NCBI RefSeq assembly: GCF_000375405.1
Contig: NZ_AQWS01000002.1
Coordinates: forward strand, 1 to 64,000
Direction: 5' to 3'
Length of the DNA: 64,000 nucleotides
Source: Bacteroides propionicifaciens DSM 19291 = JCM 14649
GTDB taxonomy: Bacteria; Bacteroidota; Bacteroidia; Bacteroidales; Bacteroidaceae
The notes below the pieces were generated by a model that was not told the origin of the DNA, did no database searches, and saw only the letters and a list, made by a program, of their open reading frames with translations. Within the stretch, counting starts at the first letter, position 1; each line of letters begins with the position of its first letter. Of this stretch, positions 34,426 to 43,737 are shown piece by piece. The position numbers were made by a program, and so were the translations under genes.

Positions 34426-35505
34426 TTAGTCTGTTATAAGCATTGCATCACCATAAATTCCAAAGCGATACCCCTCTTTTAAAGCTGTTTGGTAAGCATC
34501 CATGACCATGTCATATCCACCAAAAGCTGCTACTAGCATTAGTTGAGTAGAAAAAGGTAGGTGGAAGTTTGATATCAAACGATCAGCTACTTGAAATTCG
34601 TATGGAGGAAAGATGAACTTATTGGTCCAGCCGTCAAATTCAGTTAGGTGACCATCGGTAGTTACAGTACTCTCAACAGTACGCATTACTGTTGTACCCA
34701 CAGCACAGATATTTCTTCTGCCTTCTTTGGCTTTGTTAACTATAGCTACAGCTTCAGAATCTACATTAATTTGCTCAGAGTCAACTTTGTGTTTAGTAAG
34801 ATCCTCAACATCGATCTCTCTAAAGTTGCCCAGACCAGCATGTAGTGTTACAAAAGCCTTCTCGATACCTTTTATTTCCATTCTTTTCATCAACTCACGG
34901 CTGAAGTGTAGATTGGCTGATGGAGCTGTTACAGCACCTTCAGATACTGCAAAAATTGATTGAAATCTTTCTTCATCGTCTGTTTCGACAGCTCTGTCAA
35001 TCATCTCTTTTGGCAGTGGAGTTTCTCCTAATTCAAATAACTCTTTTTTGAATTTTAGGTGTTTGGTTTGTTCGTCATCAGCTTCTTCACCATCGTAGAG
35101 GAAGCGTAGTGTTCTTCCTCTTGAGGTTGTGTTGTCTATTACTTCAGCAACCATTGATTCGTCTTCGCCAAAGTAAAGCTTATTACCGATTCTGATTTTA
35201 CGTGCTGGATCAACTAGAACATCCCATAAGCGTTGTTCTGCATTGAGTTCACGTAGTAAAAAAACTTCAATACGAGCACCTGTTTTTTCCTTATTTCCGT
35301 AAAGTCTTGCAGGAAAAACTTTGGTGTCGTTAAAGATAAAGACATCTTGGTCATCAAAATAGTCTAGGATGTCTTTGAACTTTTTGTGCTCAATTTTACC
35401 TGTACTTTTATGAAGAACCATTAGCTTAGAATCATCCCTAAATGTAGTAGGGTGCTGAGCTATTCTTTCTTTAGGTAAGTCAAATTTAAATTGTGATAAT
35501 TTCAT
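34426..35505 (-). CDS. queA: S-adenosylmethionine:tRNA ribosyltransferase-isomerase
   Basis: Forms epoxyqueuosine on tRNA by moving the ribosyl group of SAM. Characteristic pieces: [12 protein letters not shown] near residue 7, [12 protein letters not shown] near 56, A-P-S-A-N-L-H-F near 196, H-A-G-L-G-N-F near 220 and F-I-F-P-P-Y-E-F near 288. Length 359 aa is slightly longer than many homologues. It lies between truB and folK in one leftward run. Confidence 0.96.
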   Translation of the reverse strand: MKLSQFKFDLPKERIAQHPTTFRDDSKLMVLHKSTGKIEHKKFKDILDYFDDQDVFIFNDTKVFPARLYGNKEKTGARIEVFLLRELNAEQRLWDVLVDPARKIRIGNKLYFGEDESMVAEVIDNTTSRGRTLRFLYDGEEADDEQTKHLKFKKELFELGETPLPKEMIDRAVETDDEERFQSIFAVSEGAVTAPSANLHFSRELMKRMEIKGIEKAFVTLHAGLGNFREIDVEDLTKHKVDSEQINVDSEAVAIVNKAKEGRRNICAVGTTVMRTVESTVTTDGHLTEFDGWTNKFIFPPYEFQVADRLISNFHLPFSTQLMLVAAFGGYDMVMDAYQTALKEGYRFGIYGDAMLITD

Positions 35506-35526
35506 GCCTATCTTTATATATAATAA

Positions 35527-36228
35527 TTACTCTTCTATTTCTATCTCTTGTTGATCGACCCAAGTATCAAATTCTCGTGGGTCCATACAGTCTTCTAATC
35601 TGATTTCACCAATTCTGGTACGGATCAATCCCGTTAAATGTGCACCACTTCCAAGTGCTAAACCTATATCTCTGGCTAGAGCACGAATGTAAGTGCCTTT
35701 GCTACAAACTACCCTAACAGTAATTTCAGGAAAGCTATAATCCATCAGTTCTATCTCGTCAATAACAAGAACTTTGGGTTTGAGAATTACCTCTTCTCCT
35801 TTTCGAGCCAAGTCATAAGCTCGTTTACCATCCACTTTACATGCCGAAAAAGCAGGAGGAACTTGTTCTATTCTTCCTATAAAGTTTTTAAGTGTTTCTT
35901 CTACCAGCTCTTGAGTAATATGCTCGTTTGGGTACGTGTGATCAACTTCTTGTTCTAAATCAAATGAAGGTGTTGTTGCTCCTAGATAAATCTTAGCAAT
36001 GTACTCTTTAGTTTGATACTGAAACTCCCCAATTCTTTTTGTAGCCTTTCCTGTACAAATAATCATTACGCCAGTAGCTAGTGGATCTAGTGTACCTGCA
36101 TGCCCAACTTTTATTTTTTTTATGTCTAGCCTTCGTCTGATTGAACCTCTAATTCTTGAAACCAAGTTAAATGAGGTCCACCCTAATGGTTTGTTAAAAT
36201 ATAAAATCTCTCCTGATTTAAACTTCAT
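35527..36228 (-). CDS. truB: tRNA pseudouridine-55 synthase
   Basis: Makes pseudouridine 55 in the T-loop of tRNAs. N-terminal F-N-K-P-L-G-W-T-S-F. Catalytic G-H-A-G-T-L-D-P-L-A-T-G-V near residue 42 with the conserved Asp. P-P-A-F-S-A-C-K-V-D-G-K-R-A-Y near 118 and C-S-K-G-T-Y-I-R-A-L-A-R-D near 177. Length 233 aa is a short form without a C-terminal PUA extension. Its ATG overlaps the uppP stop by one base. Confidence 0.95.
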   Translation of the reverse strand: MKFKSGEILYFNKPLGWTSFNLVSRIRGSIRRRLDIKKIKVGHAGTLDPLATGVMIICTGKATKRIGEFQYQTKEYIAKIYLGATTPSFDLEQEVDHTYPNEHITQELVEETLKNFIGRIEQVPPAFSACKVDGKRAYDLARKGEEVILKPKVLVIDEIELMDYSFPEITVRVVCSKGTYIRALARDIGLALGSGAHLTGLIRTRIGEIRLEDCMDPREFDTWVDQQEIEIEE

Positions 36229-37118
36229 TATGCAATTTCTAAATTATATCCCAAGCCAATCATAACAAGTATAATAGCTCCAACAACTATCCTATAATAT
36301 CCAAAAGCCTTAAAACCATACTTAGTAATGAAGCTTATAAAAAACTTAATTGCTATTACACCTACAATAAAGGCAACTGCGTTACCAATAACTAGTGTTG
36401 TCATGTTATCCATTAACAGTTGAGTTCCTCCACTCTTGTAGAGTTTAAGTACTTTGTAACAGGTGGCAGCAAACATTGTAGGTACGGCCAAGAAGAAAGA
36501 GAATTCGGCAGCGTGCTTTCTTGAAAGTTTTTGAGATAATCCTCCCATGATTGTAGCCATTGATCTTGATACTCCCGGTATCATCGCTATGCATTGCGAA
36601 AACCCGATCTTTAGAGCCTTACTATCTGTTAGGGGGGTATCTTCTTCTTGATTCTTGAATAGCTTATCGCTAAAAATCATAAATATACCACCCAGTACTA
36701 ACATAACCGCTACAACAGTGACACTCTCTAGTAAATCGTCTATGTAGTCGCTAAGGAGTAAACCAAATACTGCTGCGGGAATAAAAGCGACTAATAGCTT
36801 CCAGTAAAAATCATACTTCTTTAAGAAGCGCTTAATGTAGACTGTTGCTTTTGCCAATCCTTTTTTATCTTTAACCGCTTCCTTATCAAATATTTTGCAA
36901 TGATTGAGCTGAAAAAAGCTCTTCCAATAGAGCCACACAACTGATAAGATTGCTCCAAATTGGATGATTACCGTAAATGCTTTAACAAACTCAGTACTTT
37001 TTATACCTAAAATACTTTGCGTGATAATCATATGTCCTGTAGAGGAAACAGGTAAAAACTCTGTTAATCCTTCAACTATTGCCAATACAATGGTTTGGAA
37101 AATACTCAACTCTTCCAT
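36228..37118 (-). CDS. uppP: Undecaprenyl-diphosphatase
   Basis: Integral membrane phosphatase recycling undecaprenyl pyrophosphate for cell-wall and surface glycan synthesis (BacA type). Seen: [17 protein letters not shown] near residue 13 and [10 protein letters not shown] near 180, the two catalytic loops. Seven to eight membrane segments. The longer frame starts with a TTG at 37121; I use the ATG at 37118 (M-E-E-L-S). It is adjacent to the DUF3098 gene. Confidence 0.95.
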   Translation of the reverse strand: MEELSIFQTIVLAIVEGLTEFLPVSSTGHMIITQSILGIKSTEFVKAFTVIIQFGAILSVVWLYWKSFFQLNHCKIFDKEAVKDKKGLAKATVYIKRFLKKYDFYWKLLVAFIPAAVFGLLLSDYIDDLLESVTVVAVMLVLGGIFMIFSDKLFKNQEEDTPLTDSKALKIGFSQCIAMIPGVSRSMATIMGGLSQKLSRKHAAEFSFFLAVPTMFAATCYKVLKLYKSGGTQLLMDNMTTLVIGNAVAFIVGVIAIKFFISFITKYGFKAFGYYRIVVGAIILVMIGLGYNLEIA

Positions 37119-37121
37119 CAA

Positions 37122-37361
37122 TTATTTTGTTTTCTTTTTGTATAAGATTGAAAATATCAGAAACACATACCCCAAAAAAGAGATACTGGGTGCTAATTTA
37201 ATTCGTCTGAAACTAAAAATATCAGGTTCGAAGTGTGTCAAACTTGATGAGGGGCCGCTCATTAGGATAAAGCCTAATGCGATTGCCACTAAACCAATAA
37301 TAAATAGTATATAGTTGGTTCTAGTAAAAGCAAATCTTCCATTCTGTTCTTCTTTATTCAT
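37122..37361 (-). CDS. DUF3098 small membrane protein
   Basis: A 79-aa protein with two hydrophobic segments (about 17-35 and 57-72). The G-F-I-L-M-S-G block and the short loop with F-R-R-I-K-L-A-P match the DUF3098 family. The family lies between ftsX and uppP throughout Bacteroidota. Function unknown, but the context suggests an envelope or division accessory. Confidence 0.88.
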   Translation of the reverse strand: MNKEEQNGRFAFTRTNYILFIIGLVAIALGFILMSGPSSSLTHFEPDIFSFRRIKLAPSISFLGYVFLIFSILYKKKTK

Positions 37362-37373
37362 ACTTAGTCTGTA

Positions 37374-38171
37374 TTATATGCTATAAATCTGTTTCTTATT
37401 TAGTTTGTATATTTTGGAAATTATATAGTAGCAGTTTATACTATTCATCCCTACGGCCCAAAGTGGAATTATCGTTAAGCCTATAAATAATCCGTTTATA
37501 TTGATGTATGTGACAGAGCTGGTATCAATTAGCGATATGATGAACATTGCACCACTCACGATTATTATCGCCGCAAGTGCTGCCGCTAAGCTACACCAGA
37601 ACACTATTGTTGAATACTTCTTTAGTAAGTAACCTTTTGAACAGCCCACAAGTTTCATGTAGTAAATCTGTTGTCGTTTGCTGTAGAGTAAAGATTTTAA
37701 AATCAAAAAAGAAAATATCCAGCAAATAATTGCTGTAGCTATTAATAGTAAAGTTGTTAGTTTATTTATATTATTAGCCAACAGCTGGGTCTTGTTATTT
37801 AGTAAGCGTGGGTAGGCAATGTTTTTAATAGGAGCTATTTGAGCGAGATCCTCACTAATAGACTCTATCGATTCCAGCGGTTGTTTAAGTATAATAATTA
37901 GCTGGTTGTCTGTCATAGTAGTACTACTAACCCATTTTAGCTTACCTACTTCACGTTGAAGTACAATTTTGTCTAGGGGCTCTAAGTTAGCTTGCAGGCT
38001 AACGATAAGTGTTTGTTCTGTGATAATGCTTTGTGTGATGTTCTTACTAGAGAACTGTAGGTTTATAGCAATAAGTAGAAGGATTAATACCAGAGTAGTA
38101 CTAATAAAGAGCGTGGAAAAGAGTGTTCTCCACTGTTGGGTTGAATATTTTGTCCTATTGTTTTTTCTCAA
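37374..38171 (-). CDS. ftsX: Cell division ABC-transporter permease FtsX
   Basis: Four-segment membrane protein that with FtsE controls septal peptidoglycan hydrolases. N-terminal segment at about 15-37, an extracytoplasmic domain (about 38-140: K-L-K-W-V-S-S-T-T-M), then three segments in the FtsX C-terminal half with K-L-V-G-C-S-K-G-Y-L near 176. Length 265 aa is short but typical for the phylum. ftsE is not adjacent. The start overlaps the upstream methyltransferase by 4 bases. Confidence 0.85.
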   Translation of the reverse strand: MRKNNRTKYSTQQWRTLFSTLFISTTLVLILLLIAINLQFSSKNITQSIITEQTLIVSLQANLEPLDKIVLQREVGKLKWVSSTTMTDNQLIIILKQPLESIESISEDLAQIAPIKNIAYPRLLNNKTQLLANNINKLTTLLLIATAIICWIFSFLILKSLLYSKRQQIYYMKLVGCSKGYLLKKYSTIVFWCSLAAALAAIIIVSGAMFIISLIDTSSVTYININGLFIGLTIIPLWAVGMNSINCYYIISKIYKLNKKQIYSI

Positions 38172-39064
38172 ATTTTCTGTAAAACATAAATTAAAGAACT
38201 GCTATTATCTTTATCTCTTAAGGCTTTTAAATAGCCTCTAAAACCAATCCAACTACCTTTAATAATGGGTAGATTGTGTTTGAGGTTCTTCTCAGTCATC
38301 ATGGATATGTAAAAACCATCAAAGGGCATTGGTAATGTTTTAATTACTCTAAAACCATGTTTTAGTGCAATTTGTTGCATTGTTTTTGCGTTAAAATGCC
38401 AAATATGTCTTGGGACATCATAGGCAGCCCAATCGGCACCATAGTGGTTTGCGTCAAACGATCTAGAATTAGGTACGGCTATTATAAGTTTGCCTGTTGG
38501 CTTTAATACTCTGAAGAATGCTTCCCAGCTTTCATTTAAATTGGGCAAATGCTCTAATACATGCCATAACGTAATTAGGTCTTTAGACTCCGAGGGTAAA
38601 TCTTGCCAAAGGCTCTGATCGTAAAGATCTAGTCCGTATAACTCTTTAGCGGTTAGCCTTGCCGCTTTACTTGGTTCTATTCCTTGGACGTTCCAACCTT
38701 TAGAACGCATTTTGCTAGCAAACAAACCAATTCCAGCTCCTACGTCCAATAACTCTCCTTTTTCAAGTCCTGTTGATTTTTTGGCTAAGGATGTTTTTTT
38801 AGCCATCATATAGTTTCTAACTACATGATAAACCTTGTTCATTAAACCTTTGTTTGTATTGCTATGGGAAATGTAAGTATCTGATTGGTAATAGCGACCA
38901 ATTTCATTTTCTTGAGGCACATTCTCTGTTAAAACAAAACCACAATCACTACATTTATAAAGATTAAATTCCTCATTCGACATAAAATAGTCTTTGCAAG
39001 TAGTCAATTTCTTTAGACTTTCCCCTTGACAAATAGGACAAGAGGCAACAAACTTTTTATTCAT
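38168..39064 (-). CDS. Class I SAM-dependent methyltransferase with N-terminal zinc-ribbon-like motif
   Basis: A 298-aa protein. Residues about 9-42 hold paired cysteines (C-P-I-C and K-C-S-D-C-G-F) like a zinc ribbon. Residues about 104-205 form a Rossmann methyltransferase with SAM motif L-L-D-V-G-A-G-I-G-L-F and W-H-V-L-E-H-L-P-N. These fit Methyltransf_11/23-type enzymes that modify glycans or small molecules. The true substrate is unknown. It is the first gene of the ftsX-to-folK run and overlaps ftsX by 4 bases. Confidence 0.85.
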   Translation of the reverse strand: MNKKFVASCPICQGESLKKLTTCKDYFMSNEEFNLYKCSDCGFVLTENVPQENEIGRYYQSDTYISHSNTNKGLMNKVYHVVRNYMMAKKTSLAKKSTGLEKGELLDVGAGIGLFASKMRSKGWNVQGIEPSKAARLTAKELYGLDLYDQSLWQDLPSESKDLITLWHVLEHLPNLNESWEAFFRVLKPTGKLIIAVPNSRSFDANHYGADWAAYDVPRHIWHFNAKTMQQIALKHGFRVIKTLPMPFDGFYISMMTEKNLKHNLPIIKGSWIGFRGYLKALRDKDNSSSLIYVLQKI

Positions 39065-39287
39065 ACTTGCTGAAAATTTTGACGATAGATATGATTGAAT
39101 ATTTAGGAACAGCTTATAATATGCCCAAAATGATTACAAATAAACGAATAATTCGGCAGTTTATCGGTCTGTTTAATGAAATTTAATATTAAGGATCTCG
39201 TATTTGTCTATGAACTTATCAATTGGGTTAAAATTATCCAATAGTTCTCTTCGGTTTTATGCTATTTGTGTTTTTGTCAAATACAAT

Positions 39288-39327
39288 GCTATCTCCCAAT
39301 TATTTGGTCAAAGAATTAGGAGATAGC
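39288..39327 (-). terminator. Hairpin downstream of miaB
   Basis: GCTATCTCC pairs with GGAGATAGC with AATT/AATT extension across one mismatch, 30 bases past the miaB stop. The T-run on the minus strand is weak. The rest of 39065-39356 shows no gene. Confidence 0.6.
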
Positions 39328-39356
39328 GTTTATGGTATAATATCACTCAGGGGTTA

Positions 39357-40733
39357 CTATGCTCTAACTTCAGTGCCTATAAGTGTGGCAGAGTTAGCCT
39401 CGTTTATAAGTACGTTGACATAGTCACCTACTTTATGGTTGTTTCTATCTAGAATCACAACCTTATTCTGTTCTGTTTTGCCGTATAGTTGGTCTTTAGA
39501 CTTTTTTGAAACACCTTCAATCAGTACTTCATATACTTTTCCAACACATGCATTATTCGCTTTGTCTGATAATTGCCTTTGGAAGGTTATGATCTCGTTT
39601 AATCTTCTTGTCTTAATATCTTCGGGTACATCGTCTGGGAGTTTTTCTGCTGCGTAAGTTCCAGGTCGTTCAGAATACTTAAACATGAAGGCTGAGTCGA
39701 ATTGACAAATATCCATTAGGCTCAATGACAACTGATGATCTTCTTCGGTTTCGGAGTGAAATCCACAAAATATGTCTGTTGTTATTCCGCACTCAGGAAT
39801 GATACGTTTGATGGCATCAATTCTATCTAAATACCATTCTCTGGTATATTTACGATTCATAAGTTTAAGAATGCGAGAGCTTCCACTTTGTACAGGTAAG
39901 TGAATATGCTTACAGATATTGGGAAGACTTGCTATTACATCCAAGGTGTCATCACTCATATCTTTTGGATGAGAAGTGGAGAATCTTATTCGAGTAGTTG
40001 GGGCGTGTTTAGCGACAATCTCAAGTAATTGGTGAAATAATACGTCTCGGCCTTCTGCCTTATAATGATACGAGTTCACATTTTGTCCAAGTAGCGTAAT
40101 CTCTTTATATCCCTTTTTTATCAGGTCGTCCACTTCGTTGAGTATACTTTCAACCTCACGGCTTCTTTCTCTTCCGCGTGTGTAAGGGACAATGCAGTAC
40201 GTGCAAAAATTATTGCAGCCTCTCATTATCGATACAAAGCCCGATATGTTCGTACCACAAAGTCGAGTTGGAATAATGTCTTTATAGGTTTCAGTTTTCG
40301 ATAACTCTATATCCATAGCCTTTTCTCCTGCTTCTACTTCTGCAACTAAATCGGGTAAATTGAGGTAAGCATCTGGGCCAACAACCAAATCAACGTGATG
40401 ATCTTCTATTAGAGCTTGTTTGACACGTTCGGCCATGCAGCCTAATACACCAATGATAAGCTTATTATTTTTCTTCTTTTTGAGCGCTTGGTAGTGCTCT
40501 AGCCTGTTGTATATTTTCTGCTCAGCATTTTCTCGAATTGAGCAGGTGTTTAAGAAAATTGCATCTGCCTCATTCAGCTCTAGAGTGATCTCGTAGCCAG
40601 CCATTTTCATTACCGAAGCTACTACTTCGCTATCAGCTATATTCATCTGACAGCCGTAAGTTTCAATTAAGAGTTTCTTGTCTGTAATGTCAGTTATGGA
40701 TTTTAAGTCCACTCCTGTAGATTCTTGTTTCAT
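39357..40733 (-). CDS. miaB: tRNA-2-methylthio-N6-dimethylallyladenosine synthase
   Basis: Radical SAM methylthiotransferase acting on A37 of tRNAs. The N-terminal UPF0004 domain has E-T-Y-G-C-Q-M-N-I-A-D-S-E near residue 29, F-L-N-T-C-S-I-R-E-N-A-E near 60 and G-V-L-G-C-M-A-E-R near 94. The radical SAM motif C-N-N-F-C-T-Y-C-I-V-P-Y-T-R-G-R-E-R is near 173. A C-terminal TRAM domain starts about 385. Length 458 aa is normal. Confidence 0.97.
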   Translation of the reverse strand: MKQESTGVDLKSITDITDKKLLIETYGCQMNIADSEVVASVMKMAGYEITLELNEADAIFLNTCSIRENAEQKIYNRLEHYQALKKKKNNKLIIGVLGCMAERVKQALIEDHHVDLVVGPDAYLNLPDLVAEVEAGEKAMDIELSKTETYKDIIPTRLCGTNISGFVSIMRGCNNFCTYCIVPYTRGRERSREVESILNEVDDLIKKGYKEITLLGQNVNSYHYKAEGRDVLFHQLLEIVAKHAPTTRIRFSTSHPKDMSDDTLDVIASLPNICKHIHLPVQSGSSRILKLMNRKYTREWYLDRIDAIKRIIPECGITTDIFCGFHSETEEDHQLSLSLMDICQFDSAFMFKYSERPGTYAAEKLPDDVPEDIKTRRLNEIITFQRQLSDKANNACVGKVYEVLIEGVSKKSKDQLYGKTEQNKVVILDRNNHKVGDYVNVLINEANSATLIGTEVRA

Positions 40734-40761
40734 AAATTTGGGGTGATTTTACTGTGTCTCG

Positions 40762-40769
40762 CAAATATA
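40762..40769 (-). promoter_or_regulatory. -7 promoter element of miaB
   Basis: TATATTTG on the minus strand, exact -7 match, 29 bases upstream of the miaB start. No -33 box at normal spacing. Confidence 0.45.
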
Positions 40770-40883
40770 TATACTTTCTTGCATATTGCGTGTTTCCAAA
40801 ATCCAAATAGTAGATAACAAAAGTTATTGCTTAAGTGTTCGTTTTTAATTAATGTTAAATAGAAGAACATTATAGTTTCAATC

Positions 40884-40915
40884 TTTGGACTACGGCAAAT
40901 TAGTGTGCATATTTG
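40884..40915 (+). promoter_or_regulatory. Orphan rightward promoter candidate
   Basis: TTTG at 40884-40887, 20 bases, then CATATTTG at 40908-40915 (one mismatch to TAnnTTTG). The spacing equals that of the acpP promoter. It points into a short stretch that ends in a strong terminator rather than into a gene. Confidence 0.5.
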
Positions 40916-40920
40916 TCACC

Positions 40921-40997
40921 GTGAAAAAAACATTAGATTTTTTCATAGTTAAGGTTTAGGTTAAAAAATTAGGGTAGCTGTGAAGCTGCCCTTTTTT
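40921..40997 (+). ncRNA. Candidate small RNA or leader-peptide unit
   Basis: Between the orphan promoter (40884-40915) and the terminator (40972-40997) lies a stretch of about 75 nt with two stem-loops. The first is TGAAAAAA/TTTTTTCA at 40922-40945. The second is the terminator hairpin. A 12-codon frame starting GTG at 40921 (M-K-K-T-L-D-F-F-I-V-K-V) ends at 40959. No gene lies upstream on this strand, so the terminator needs its own transcript. Which of sRNA, attenuator leader or remnant it is cannot be told. Confidence 0.45.
40972..40997 (+). terminator. Strong rho-independent terminator without an upstream gene
   Basis: GGGTAGCT pairs with AGCTGCCC (one T-G pair) around a 4-base loop, followed by six T and a further T-rich tract. 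The nearest upstream gene (miaB) runs the other way. Confidence 0.8.
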
Positions 40998-41035
40998 ATT
41001 TTCTGCAAATCACACTCTGTTCTAGCTATTTTCTT

Positions 41036-41043
41036 TATCTTTG
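41036..41043 (+). promoter_or_regulatory. -7 promoter element for the 143-aa gene and CoA-transferase
   Basis: TATCTTTG, an exact -7 match 32 bases before the ATG at 41076. The -33 box is not clear. Confidence 0.45.
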
Positions 41044-41075
41044 CTTTAATGTAAAACTAACGAAAGGGCTGATAA

Positions 41076-41507
41076 ATGAGTTTCTTTACAATATTTTTAG
41101 TTTGGATCGGTTTTATGATAATATCATCCAAATTTAAATCTCTTAAATCGAAAAATAAAGGTAATGTGTTACCCGATGACTTCGAAGAACTGCTTGATAC
41201 CACTGCTGACTTTGATCAACAAAGTACTGTAAAAGAATATTCTAACAGCACTAAACCTCTTCGTGCTAGTCAGAAAGCAAAAGATATTTCAATACAACAA
41301 AATAAATTAATTAGAGAGAATGCTTCCTCTTACATTAATAATTTAAATCAAACTGCATTTGATGACTTAGGCAAAGATGAATCTTCTGTTCGTTTAGGCG
41401 AATCGGCTGATGCTTCATTGTCTTATAACAAGGCGTATCAATTTAATTCTGAAGAAGATTTGAAACGTGCATTTGTGTGGTCTGAAATTTTAAGGAGGAA
41501 GTATTAA
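41076..41507 (+). CDS. Hypothetical membrane-anchored protein (143 aa)
   Basis: Not a family I can name. Residues about 4-18 (F-F-T-I-F-L-V-W-I-G-F-M-I-I) form one membrane segment, followed by a basic stretch (K-F-K-S-L-K-S-K-N-K), so the rest is probably cytoplasmic. The middle is polar and probably disordered. The end, F-N-S-E-E-D-L-K-R-A-F-V-W-S-E-I-L, looks like a conserved helix. It is 26 bases upstream of the CoA-transferase gene on the same strand. Confidence 0.65.
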   Translation: MSFFTIFLVWIGFMIISSKFKSLKSKNKGNVLPDDFEELLDTTADFDQQSTVKEYSNSTKPLRASQKAKDISIQQNKLIRENASSYINNLNQTAFDDLGKDESSVRLGESADASLSYNKAYQFNSEEDLKRAFVWSEILRRKY

Positions 41508-41533
41508 TAAAACTTTTTTGAAAATTACAGATT

Positions 41534-43033
41534 ATGGCTTTAAATTTTATTACTGCAGAAGAGGCAGCTGAACTCATTAACCATGGTGATAACATCGGTT
41601 TAAGTGGTTTTACTCCTGCTGGAACAGCAAAAGCTGTTACATTTGCTTTGGCTAAAAGAGCTGAAGCTGAACACGCTAAGGGTAACCCTTTTCAAGTGAG
41701 TATCTTTACTGGAGCATCTACAGGTGATTCTTGTGACGGTGTATTAGCAAAAGCAAAAGCAATTCGTTACCGTGCGCCTTATACAACCAACAAGGATTTT
41801 AGAAATGCTGTAAATGGTGGTGAAATTGCTTATAACGATATTCACTTATCGCAAATGGCACAAGAGTTACGCTATGGTTTTTTTGGCGACGTCAATATGG
41901 CTATTATTGAAGCCTGTGAGGTTACTGAAGATGGAAAAATATATTTAACTGCTGCTGGTGGTATTTCTCCGACTATTTGCCGTTTGGCCGACAAAATTGT
42001 TGTTGAGCTAAATAGTGCTCAAAGCAAAAGCTCTATGGGTTTACACGACGTGTATGAGCCGTTAGACCCTCCTTATAGACGCGAAATCCCTATTTATAAG
42101 CCTAGTGATAGAATAGGTAAACCCTATGTAGAGGTTGATCCTAAGAAGATTGTTGGTGTTGTTAAAACTGACTGGCCAGATGAAGCTCGTGGTTTTGCTA
42201 GCCCAGATCCTGAAACTGATTTGATTGGTCAATACATCTCTGATTTCTTAGTAAATGAGATGAAAAAAGGTATTATCCCATCTACTTTTCTTCCTATTCA
42301 ATCGGGTGTTGGTAATACAGCCAATGCTATTTTGGGTGCTTTAGGTAATTCTCCTGCTATTCCTGCTTTTAACGTATATACTGAAGTTCTGCAAGATGCA
42401 GTTGTTGATTTAATACGTAACGAGCGTGTACTTTTTGGTAGCTGTTGCTCACTTACCCTTACTAACGATAGCTTGAATGGTATCTATAAGGATATGGATT
42501 TCTTTAAGGATAAATTAGTAATTCGTCCTTCTGAAATTTCTAATAACCCTGAAGTTATTCGCCGTCTAGGTGTGATTTCAATCAATACAGCTATCGAAGG
42601 TGATATCTATGGTAATGTTAACTCTACACATATTATGGGTAGTAAAATGATGAACGGTATTGGTGGTTCAGGCGACTTCACTCGCCCTGCTTATATCTCA
42701 ATCTTTACTACTCCTTCTACAGCTAAAGGCGGTAAAATTTCTTCTATCGTTCCTTTTGTAGCTCACCTTGACCACACTGAACACGATGTAAATATCTTTG
42801 TTACTGAGCAAGGTGTTGCTGATTTAAGAGGTAAAGGTCCTAAAGAGAGAGCTTACGAGATTATCGAAAAATGTGCTCACCCTGATTATAAGCAAATCCT
42901 GAGAGATTACTTAAAATATACTGATGGTAAATCGCACACTCCTGTTTGGTTTAATGGTGCATTCGCGCTTCACCAAACTTTCATGGAAACAGGTGATATG
43001 AGAAATATTGATTGGAGTAAATACTTCAAATAA
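41534..43033 (+). CDS. Acetyl-CoA hydrolase/transferase family, probable succinate (or propionate):acetate CoA-transferase
   Basis: A class I CoA-transferase of 499 aa. N-terminal half: A-E-E-A-A-E-L-I-N-H-G-D-N-I-G-L-S-G-F-T (in part). C-terminal half: G-I-G-G-S-G-D-F-T-R-P-A-Y near residue 375 and V-T-E-Q-G-V-A-D-L-R-G-K near 423. Q-S-G-V-G-N-T-A-N-A near 257 is typical of the SucC/Cat1-like group. In Bacteroidales such enzymes swap CoA between succinyl- or propionyl-CoA and acetate during fermentation. The exact substrate pair cannot be read from sequence. Confidence 0.88.
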   Translation: MALNFITAEEAAELINHGDNIGLSGFTPAGTAKAVTFALAKRAEAEHAKGNPFQVSIFTGASTGDSCDGVLAKAKAIRYRAPYTTNKDFRNAVNGGEIAYNDIHLSQMAQELRYGFFGDVNMAIIEACEVTEDGKIYLTAAGGISPTICRLADKIVVELNSAQSKSSMGLHDVYEPLDPPYRREIPIYKPSDRIGKPYVEVDPKKIVGVVKTDWPDEARGFASPDPETDLIGQYISDFLVNEMKKGIIPSTFLPIQSGVGNTANAILGALGNSPAIPAFNVYTEVLQDAVVDLIRNERVLFGSCCSLTLTNDSLNGIYKDMDFFKDKLVIRPSEISNNPEVIRRLGVISINTAIEGDIYGNVNSTHIMGSKMMNGIGGSGDFTRPAYISIFTTPSTAKGGKISSIVPFVAHLDHTEHDVNIFVTEQGVADLRGKGPKERAYEIIEKCAHPDYKQILRDYLKYTDGKSHTPVWFNGAFALHQTFMETGDMRNIDWSKYFK

Positions 43034-43054
43034 TTTCTGCATATTTTTATAATA

Positions 43055-43090
43055 TAGAGGTGCTTGTCAAAGTTTTGACAAGCACCTCTA
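43055..43090 (+). terminator. Terminator of the CoA-transferase gene
   Basis: A perfect 17-bp stem (TAGAGGTGCTTGTCAAA and its complement) around a 2-base centre, 22 bases past the stop and followed by TTGTTTTATT. Confidence 0.9.
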
Positions 43091-43118
43091 TTGTTTTATT
43101 AGCTTTGCTCGATAAAAA

Positions 43119-43154
43119 ATTAGGGCTTAAATCAAAAATGATTTAAGCCCTAAT
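43119..43154 (-). terminator. Terminator of the DUF3836 gene
   Basis: ATTAGGGCTTAAATCA and its complement form a 16-bp stem with an AAAA loop. On the minus strand a run of T follows. It lies 19 bases past the leftward stop. Confidence 0.9.
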
Positions 43155-43172
43155 TAATTACCGTACACTAAA

Positions 43173-43571
43173 CTATAAGTTGGTATCTAAAAACTGCTTA
43201 TTGAACTGAGGAATTAGTTTGTATTCCTGACGACTAGCATCCCACATATACGATTTAGTATTAACATTTTGCCCGTCGTATTGGTATCTAACAGTTAAAG
43301 CTTTGCCCCATCTGTTGTTATCTTCATCCCATCTTAAGATATTGTTTTCTACGATTCTATTTTGGTTGTCGTATACGTAGTTGTACTTTAGATATTGAGA
43401 TAGCTCTTTTCCCTCTTGTTTGTAGAGTGTTTGTCCAACTAGGATACCGTCTTTTTCTTCGAGGTTATAAATGATATTATTGCTTATGTTGCTTTTTGCC
43501 GAAACTGAACAAAAACTACTAATTGTTACTAGAGCAACTAAAAGTACTTTGTAAACTTGTTTGAATTTCAT
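43173..43571 (-). CDS. DUF3836 exported protein
   Basis: A 132-aa secreted protein: signal peptide at 1-25 (V-L-L-V-A-L-V-T-I-S-S-F, cleavage near V-S-A), then two Y-x-Y-D-x-Q/N repeats (Y-V-Y-D-N-Q-N-R-I-V near 65, Y-Q-Y-D-G-Q-N-V near 97) that recall short beta-hairpin repeats. This matches DUF3836, a Bacteroides-type family of unknown function. It is a single gene with its own terminator. Confidence 0.78.
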   Translation of the reverse strand: MKFKQVYKVLLVALVTISSFCSVSAKSNISNNIIYNLEEKDGILVGQTLYKQEGKELSQYLKYNYVYDNQNRIVENNILRWDEDNNRWGKALTVRYQYDGQNVNTKSYMWDASRQEYKLIPQFNKQFLDTNL

Positions 43572-43737
43572 AGCTGTATTTATTAGAATTTATTTTTGGT
43601 TTATTATCTACTTCTGTAGGTTTCTACTACGAACTTAATAATTATACTCTATTAATTCTAAGCTTTTATAGGCTATTTTCAGGTGCATTTGATGCTGTTT
43701 AATTTTGAGATTATCGAAAAGTTTGGTCTAGATCAAT

